DNA of 27,564 bases, from IMG/VR virus record IMGVR_UViG_3300028027_000190, positions 1 through 27,564 of that record; one strand, written 5' to 3'. Shown here one piece after another: positions 23,525-27,564 of this stretch; position 1 is the first letter of the stretch, and every line of letters starts with the position of its first letter. This stretch comes from a virus. The translations under genes and the position numbers were made by a program. Below the pieces are notes generated by a model, which was not told the DNA's origin, searched no databases, and saw only the letters and a list, made by a program, of their open reading frames with translations.

Positions 23525-26464
23525 TTATATTACTACTTTAACAACTCCCGCAGTGTGATAAAAAGCCCCTACTGTTAAACCTCCCGCAATAGCTAGAGCG
23601 TTTGTCGCGTAATCTACCAATCCTACCACTTGAAGTTTTGAAGTTGGAGCGGTCGTTCCAATACCTACGTTTCCACCATCTTTCATTAACAATAATTTAC
23701 TGAATCCGCTTGCTACATTAGAAATTCTAAAAGCTGGGTAGTAAGTTCCTCCGTTCCAATATGATATATCGGTACTTTCACCCGCTAATCCACTATTACT
23801 AATTAATGAAAAGTTGCCGTATGTTCCTAACGATGTTCCCGCTAAAACTCCAACTACCGCTGTTTGCGCTGTATTTATATCAATTCTACTTGTTGACCTA
23901 AAAATAACATTCCCAATTACCTCTAATTTTTGATTAGGAGTTGCCGTTCCTATACCTACATTCCCTCCTATACCTACATTCCCTAATCCATTAATAGTCA
24001 TTAAATCCCCACTATCAGCACTATTCCTAACTCGTAAAGCTATATCAGTTGATAATGCTCCAGGTGCTGCAATATGTAGTCTTGAGGTTGGATTAGTCGT
24101 TCCAATACCTACGTTACCTTGTGAATCAAATCTTACTCTTTCACCAACTATACCGCTAGTATTTTTTGTGTGAAAAGTAAATGCATTACCACCACTTCCT
24201 GCAGCTGTATTTACTAAACTAATTTTTGCACCAGGAGTAGCCACTCCCTCTCCCGACCAAGTAGAAAATCTTATATCACTTGAATTACCTAAAGTTGAAG
24301 CTGCAATATTATCTAAATATAAAATAGGTCCAGCTGTACCAGCCCCACTTAAACTTAAATGTAACATACTTTCTGGTGTTGCCGTTCCAATACCTACATT
24401 CCCCAATCCATTAGCAACTAACAAATCACCAGTATCAGCACTATTCCTAACTCGTAAAGCTATATCAGTTGATAATGCTCCAGGTGCAGCAATGTGTAAT
24501 TTAGCTGTTGGAGCAAGTGTCCCAATACCTACATTGCCCCCAGCGGTTTGTAAATTTATATTATAGGCTGTTGCTGTATCGTTTCTTTGTGATTGAATCC
24601 AAGTACTTCCTGTGTCTGAAATACCTGTATATAATCCATATAATCCATTTGAACTTAAAATAGAAGTTGTTCCTGAGGTTTTTGAACCTAATACAGGATT
24701 TGCATAGTTTTGATTTGAGAATACTTCAAATCTAAGATTTATACCTAATCCACCAATACCTATTCTTGAACCTGTATCATAAATAATGCTATTACCCAAA
24801 GAGCTCGACCCTGTAAACTTAGGTAAATAGTTTATTGTTCCAGTTCCTGTAATTGGATTTGTTAATGCGTTTTGTTTCCCATTAAATGTAGTCCAATCTG
24901 TTGATGTTAAATATCCGTTTACACTTGAACTTGCAGGGCTTAATAAATCAATTACAGAGGAGTGCTCCCATAAGCTATCAGCGTCGTTCCAATATAATAT
25001 CTCGTTATTTAAAGCATCAACATTTTCAACATCTGCCAAGTCTCTTAAATAAATATTTGGTAATACTGCTACAGGAATAGCTGCCGTACTTCTCACAGGG
25101 CTTATTCCACCAAATTGAAATTTATATGTTGGATTTGAACCTACAGGACTCGTTAATCTATCAGCGTAATATTTTAAAACTACTCTATCGGTATCTAAAA
25201 ATACACCATCGTTCCATAAAGCAACCGCTGAAAATTCAACGTATCCACCATTTGTAACTGGTAAAGTTTTTGATGACTCAGTTATAAAAGTTTCAACTCC
25301 TAAATTATCACGTTTGTAAACTCTAAAAAAGAACTCAGCTTGTCCTGTTCCACTTGTACGTGAGATATTTCCTATAGTTGTAATGTTAAAAATACCAGGA
25401 TTTCCCGATATTATATTCGCATCACTAATTAAAGAACCGACTAACTGATTTGTTGTGGTAATTACACCCGTTGAAACGTCAACTGCTGTAGTATTAAAAC
25501 GTGAGTCACTTATATTTCGAACTAAAACAGTATATCCAGAAACATCGGAAGCCGTTGTAGTTGCATATAAATCCAAAGTCGAAGGTAAATCCGCTGAAGT
25601 TAAATAAACATTATTATCAACTGAACCATCTGCCTTTAAAAATTGAGTTGCTTGCCCACCATCTTTTATTAAATGAGCCGCTGTAATATCAAACTCTCCC
25701 AAATCTACGTCTTGCGTAGCACCAGTATAAGGTACAAAACCAGCAGTATCTAACGAAGTAATAAAAGGATTTATTCCATCCTCTCCATCGTTAATAAAGT
25801 CGGAAGTATTTGTCGGTTTATTTAATATCTCTGAAACTCCAGAAGTCGCATCCCAATCACTATTAACTTGTGGCGTTACATCTGCTGCCGTTATAAAAGG
25901 ATGTACTCCATCCTCACCATCATTAATAAGGTCAGATGTTTTTGTTGGAATATCTCCACTATCTATTAAAGACACTAGATAGTCCTTATCCTCAACTATA
26001 GATCCATTACCAGTAGTGTAAGAAACTACCACATCAAAGAAATCAGGTTCGTCTATATTCTCTACAAGACTAACTACCTTATAAAGTCCAAATATGTTTA
26101 TATCATCAGCCTTATAAATCAATACGTTACTTCCTATTAAGAAGTTGAGGTACTGAGTTACATCATTACCCTTAAGCGTATACTTACTAAGTATAAATGA
26201 AGATATGCTAGCTAAACTATACGGAGTTCCAACCTGTGGCTCAAATGTTATGGTACCTGGCAATCTAGTATCACCAACCTCAAGTATATCGTACCTATAT
26301 CGTATAGGAGTACCAATATCTATTACCTGGTTCTCGTTAAAATAAACAGCTAACTTTGTTGGAGTAAAATTCTTTGTTGTGTACTGAGTCTGCGCATCTG
26401 ATCCAATCCACTTGTCTGAACCAGTAACCTTGTCGTCAATAACGTATCTGCTTATTTTTGTCAT
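23525..26464 (-). CDS. Long tail fibre with GIGT repeats, 979 aa
   Basis: Residues 1-33 (MTKISRYVIDDKVTGSDKWI, then GSDAQTQYTTKNF) form the module shared with the S74 fibre. Residues about 174-240 hold two copies of SD(L/F)INDGEDG..PFIT. Then come FVPYTGATQDVDLGEFDITA (about 243-262) and QATQFLKADGS (271-281), all common fibre linkers. From about residue 610 on there are multiple NVGIGT..P...LH repeats. The end (YATNALAIAGGLTVGAFYHT, then VVKVVI) resembles a common C-terminal capping motif of Bacteroidetes fibres. There is no S74 domain. Likely a trimeric receptor-binding or side fibre. Exact DNA repeats inside the gene (see repeat entries) suggest that length can vary by recombination. Confidence 0.88.
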   Translation of the reverse strand: MTKISRYVIDDKVTGSDKWIGSDAQTQYTTKNFTPTKLAVYFNENQVIDIGTPIRYRYDILEVGDTRLPGTITFEPQVGTPYSLASISSFILSKYTLKGNDVTQYLNFLIGSNVLIYKADDINIFGLYKVVSLVENIDEPDFFDVVVSYTTGNGSIVEDKDYLVSLIDSGDIPTKTSDLINDGEDGVHPFITAADVTPQVNSDWDATSGVSEILNKPTNTSDFINDGEDGINPFITSLDTAGFVPYTGATQDVDLGEFDITAAHLIKDGGQATQFLKADGSVDNNVYLTSADLPSTLDLYATTTASDVSGYTVLVRNISDSRFNTTAVDVSTGVITTTNQLVGSLISDANIISGNPGIFNITTIGNISRTSGTGQAEFFFRVYKRDNLGVETFITESSKTLPVTNGGYVEFSAVALWNDGVFLDTDRVVLKYYADRLTSPVGSNPTYKFQFGGISPVRSTAAIPVAVLPNIYLRDLADVENVDALNNEILYWNDADSLWEHSSVIDLLSPASSSVNGYLTSTDWTTFNGKQNALTNPITGTGTINYLPKFTGSSSLGNSIIYDTGSRIGIGGLGINLRFEVFSNQNYANPVLGSKTSGTTSILSSNGLYGLYTGISDTGSTWIQSQRNDTATAYNINLQTAGGNVGIGTLAPTAKLHIAAPGALSTDIALRVRNSADTGDLLVANGLGNVGIGTATPESMLHLSLSGAGTAGPILYLDNIAASTLGNSSDIRFSTWSGEGVATPGAKISLVNTAAGSGGNAFTFHTKNTSGIVGERVRFDSQGNVGIGTTNPTSRLHIAAPGALSTDIALRVRNSADSGDLMTINGLGNVGIGGNVGIGTATPNQKLEVIGNVIFRSTSRIDINTAQTAVVGVLAGTSLGTYGNFSLISNSGLAGESTDISYWNGGTYYPAFRISNVASGFSKLLLMKDGGNVGIGTTAPTSKLQVVGLVDYATNALAIAGGLTVGAFYHTAGVVKVVI
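23948..23983 (-). repeat. 18-bp exact tandem duplication in the fibre gene
   Basis: The unit TCCTATACCTACATTCCC occurs twice directly in tandem on the plus strand. It encodes a doubled GNVGIG in the fibre (GNVGIGGNVGIGT) and keeps the frame. It looks like a recent slippage event. Confidence 0.9.
24013..24067 (-). repeat. 55-bp direct repeat, copy 1
   Basis: The 55 bases are identical to 24433-24487, exactly 420 bases (140 codons) away and in the same frame. They code for the STDIALRVRNSAD-type segment before a GIGT repeat. Confidence 0.9.
24433..24487 (-). repeat. 55-bp direct repeat, copy 2
   Basis: Identical to 24013-24067, while flanking repeats in the fibre are diverged. The identity points to recent duplication or gene conversion within the fibre gene. 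Confidence 0.9.
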
Positions 26465-26466
26465 AA

Positions 26467-26601
26467 TTATTTACCTTGACCTACATTTTTTTTAATATAA
26501 TTCTTAGAAGTTTTTAATTTTGAAGACTTAGATTTAGAATGTATCCCTGGTCTGCTAATATTATTACTCAACTTCTTAACTCCCTCTGTCTGCTTTGCCA
26601 T
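26467..26601 (-). CDS. Short basic conserved protein, 44 aa
   Basis: The frame from the ATG at 26601 to the TAA at 26467 codes MAKQTEGVKKLSNNISRPGI, then HSKSKSSKLKTSKNYIKKNV and GQGK. The start overlaps the u-spanin stop by one base (TAATG) and the stop is two bases before the long fibre start, so it fills the gap exactly. I recall very similar short proteins (SRPG.H.K.K.S.LK.SK.YKK..GQG) in many phages, without a known function. More than a quarter of the residues are Lys or Arg, suggesting nucleic acid or virion binding. Confidence 0.75.
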   Translation of the reverse strand: MAKQTEGVKKLSNNISRPGIHSKSKSSKLKTSKNYIKKNVGQGK

Positions 26602-27029
26602 TATTTTAATTTATATAGTATAAACAATAATATAAGTAACCATAACCACCATAACTGTGTAACTAATGAAGTCTTACGTTCAATAACCTTGTCATCCTTT
26701 ACGACCTCTATTTTTTCAACAGTCTTTTTTTTGCTTGTATCAGACGTTGTTTTATCTAATACGATACTTGTGTTGACTTTTCTTTTTTTATGCTTAATTT
26801 TGACGTTTAAATAGCTCTTACCGTCTATTACCATCGGCTTTATACTGTCGATTGGTTCGATAGAAATTTCATCGGTGCTATCTATAACTTTTACAGATAC
26901 ATTCTCCTTAACCTGAATATTATTTTGTATAACCTCAACCTTGTCCTGCTTAGTCTCCTCTGTAGATTTATTTACCCTTCTTGTACCACAGGAAGTTAGT
27001 AGTAGTAATAATATTAGTAAGTATCTCAT
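26601..27029 (-). CDS. Lipoprotein with C-terminal membrane helix: u-spanin candidate
   Basis: The N-terminus MRYLLILLLLLTSC is a lipoprotein signal with lipobox Leu-Thr-Ser-Cys14, so the mature protein would be anchored to the outer membrane. The central region (about 20-120) is charged and polar with repeated Val/Lys/Asp strands. The C-terminus (about 123-139, SLVTQLWWLWLLILLFILYK) is a transmembrane helix. One protein anchored at both ends to the outer and inner membranes is the known topology of unimolecular spanins, such as T1 gp11, which fuse the membranes at lysis. It overlaps the endolysin by four bases (ATGA) and lies in a lysis cassette. The topology is visible in the sequence; the function is inferred. 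Confidence 0.7.
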   Translation of the reverse strand: MRYLLILLLLLTSCGTRRVNKSTEETKQDKVEVIQNNIQVKENVSVKVIDSTDEISIEPIDSIKPMVIDGKSYLNVKIKHKKRKVNTSIVLDKTTSDTSKKKTVEKIEVVKDDKVIERKTSLVTQLWWLWLLILLFILYKLK

Positions 27030-27451
27030 TTTATGTATAGTATTTGTTTTCTATTCTTCTCCTTAGATACATAGGATACATGAACCCATGCTGGATTCTT
27101 ATTTGTTCCATACTCCCAAATTAACTGATCAAAATCTAACTTATCTTTTATATATTCAAATATCATTTTATTAGAAATATCTCCAGTTGCCTGTATGTCA
27201 ATAGCTTGACCTTTAACATGTTGAGATGTTTTAGATCCTCCAACAGAATTATTTAAAAGCAAACTTCTGTAAAAACTAGACACCCTGAGTGGTATATCAA
27301 AATACTCTCTTACAACATCAAAAACTTCTGTAGCGACTAGTTGCATATTTATAAGTTCCTTATCTCCTGGAGTATTTACTATTCCCTTGCGTATTGCAGT
27401 CTGGCTTGTAGTTGCCTCTAAGTAGGTTATATATTTTGATATATTTTTCAT
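27026..27451 (-). CDS. Endolysin, M15 zinc peptidase
   Basis: The 141-residue protein is a single Peptidase_M15 (M15_3-like) domain. Zinc ligands are His78 and Asp85 in SQHVKGQAIDI and His124 in WVHVSY; Glu113 in IWEYG is the likely catalytic base. Also typical is the substrate segment RVSSFYRS (56-63). Such enzymes cut the peptide stems of peptidoglycan. There is no signal peptide, so release depends on a holin. The ATG at 27451 overlaps the stop of the holin-like gene (ATGA), and the 3' end overlaps the u-spanin start in the same way. Confidence 0.85.
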   Translation of the reverse strand: MKNISKYITYLEATTSQTAIRKGIVNTPGDKELINMQLVATEVFDVVREYFDIPLRVSSFYRSLLLNNSVGGSKTSQHVKGQAIDIQATGDISNKMIFEYIKDKLDFDQLIWEYGTNKNPAWVHVSYVSKEKNRKQILYIK

Positions 27452-27564
27452 TTGAATGCTTTAAATAACAATGTGATCAATGCGCCAAATAATATTACGA
27501 ATGCAACCTTGAACTGATTTACATATACAGAAATTTCATTTTTTGAAAGTTTCCAAATCTTCAA
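27448..27564 (-). CDS. Partial holin-like membrane protein (5' end outside window)
   Basis: The frame is open from the window edge to a TGA at 27448, giving 38 residues. A charged start (LKIWKLSKNEISVYVNQFK) is followed by one hydrophobic helix (VAFVILFGALITLLFKAF) and a Lys end. The TGA overlaps the endolysin ATG as ATGA. A small membrane protein translationally coupled to the endolysin is what a holin should look like, but only one helix is visible and the true start is not in the window (TTG at 27564 could also be internal). Confidence 0.6.
   Translation of the reverse strand: MKIWKLSKNEISVYVNQFKVAFVILFGALITLLFKAFK

Noticed and set aside
23900-24520. Regularly spaced repeats that could recall a CRISPR array
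   Set aside because: The repeats are in-frame fibre repeats (NVGIGT) with coding 'spacers' and no adjacent cas genes.
23525-26464. S74 chaperone domain in the long fibre
   Set aside because: The C-terminus has no SDxRxK motif; it ends in a different capping motif.
1-27564. DGR reverse transcriptase or template repeat within the window
   Set aside because: No frame with RT motifs (YxDD context) and no second copy of the 5844-5993 region was seen, so the DGR suggestion rests on the target side only.

Overview
The window is one strongly directional block of phage virion, packaging and lysis genes. Every supported gene is on the minus strand, so it reads from the right edge to the left edge. 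It is almost fully coding: the largest gaps are 62 and 67 bases, and no stretch over 300 bases lacks a gene. I see no tRNA, rRNA, CRISPR, integrase, reverse transcriptase or replication gene. The DNA is AT-rich (roughly one third G+C by eye). Several gaps carry TAnnTTTG, the -7 promoter element of Bacteroidetes. Start sites mostly lack Shine-Dalgarno sequences and are A-rich. FISUMP-type and fibronectin-like domains occur in virion proteins. Together this points to a phage of a Bacteroidetes (probably flavobacterial) host. There is no tail sheath, tape measure or tail tube gene, but there is a long tail-hub protein and a set of internal proteins. That suggests a podovirus. The Gln-rich portal C-terminus and the very long 'muzzle/stabilisation'-type protein recall crAss-like phages, but I did not recognise the capsid protein as a crAss one, so the family is left open.

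In transcription order, the right edge holds a lysis cassette: a cut-off holin-like membrane protein, an M15 peptidase endolysin and a lipoprotein with a C-terminal membrane helix (u-spanin-like). A 44-residue basic protein overlooked by length filters follows. Next come two fibres that share an N-terminal module: a 979-residue fibre built from GIGT repeats and a 406-residue fibre ending in an S74 self-cleaving chaperone. Two small genes lie between them. The packaging and head block follows: a small conserved protein, a protein resembling two fused GroES domains, a possible small terminase, the large terminase, the portal, a basic conserved protein, a scaffold-like protein and the major capsid protein. 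A strong terminator sits after the capsid gene. One further head-region gene is followed by a second terminator plus a new promoter.

That promoter starts the connector/tail block: two adaptor-like proteins, the 1643-residue tail-hub protein, an Fn3-containing protein, another structural protein, a small GNAT-like protein and three internal (ejection-type) proteins. The last of these runs off the left edge.

Two observations stand out. First, the last ~50 codons of the long tail protein carry a dense cluster of NNC codons inside a C-type-lectin-like FISUMP domain. This is the signature expected of a diversity-generating retroelement (DGR) variable region, although no RT or template lies in the window. 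Second, the gene two upstream of the terminase looks like a phage GroES with a recognisable mobile loop plus a second, degenerate GroES-like half.
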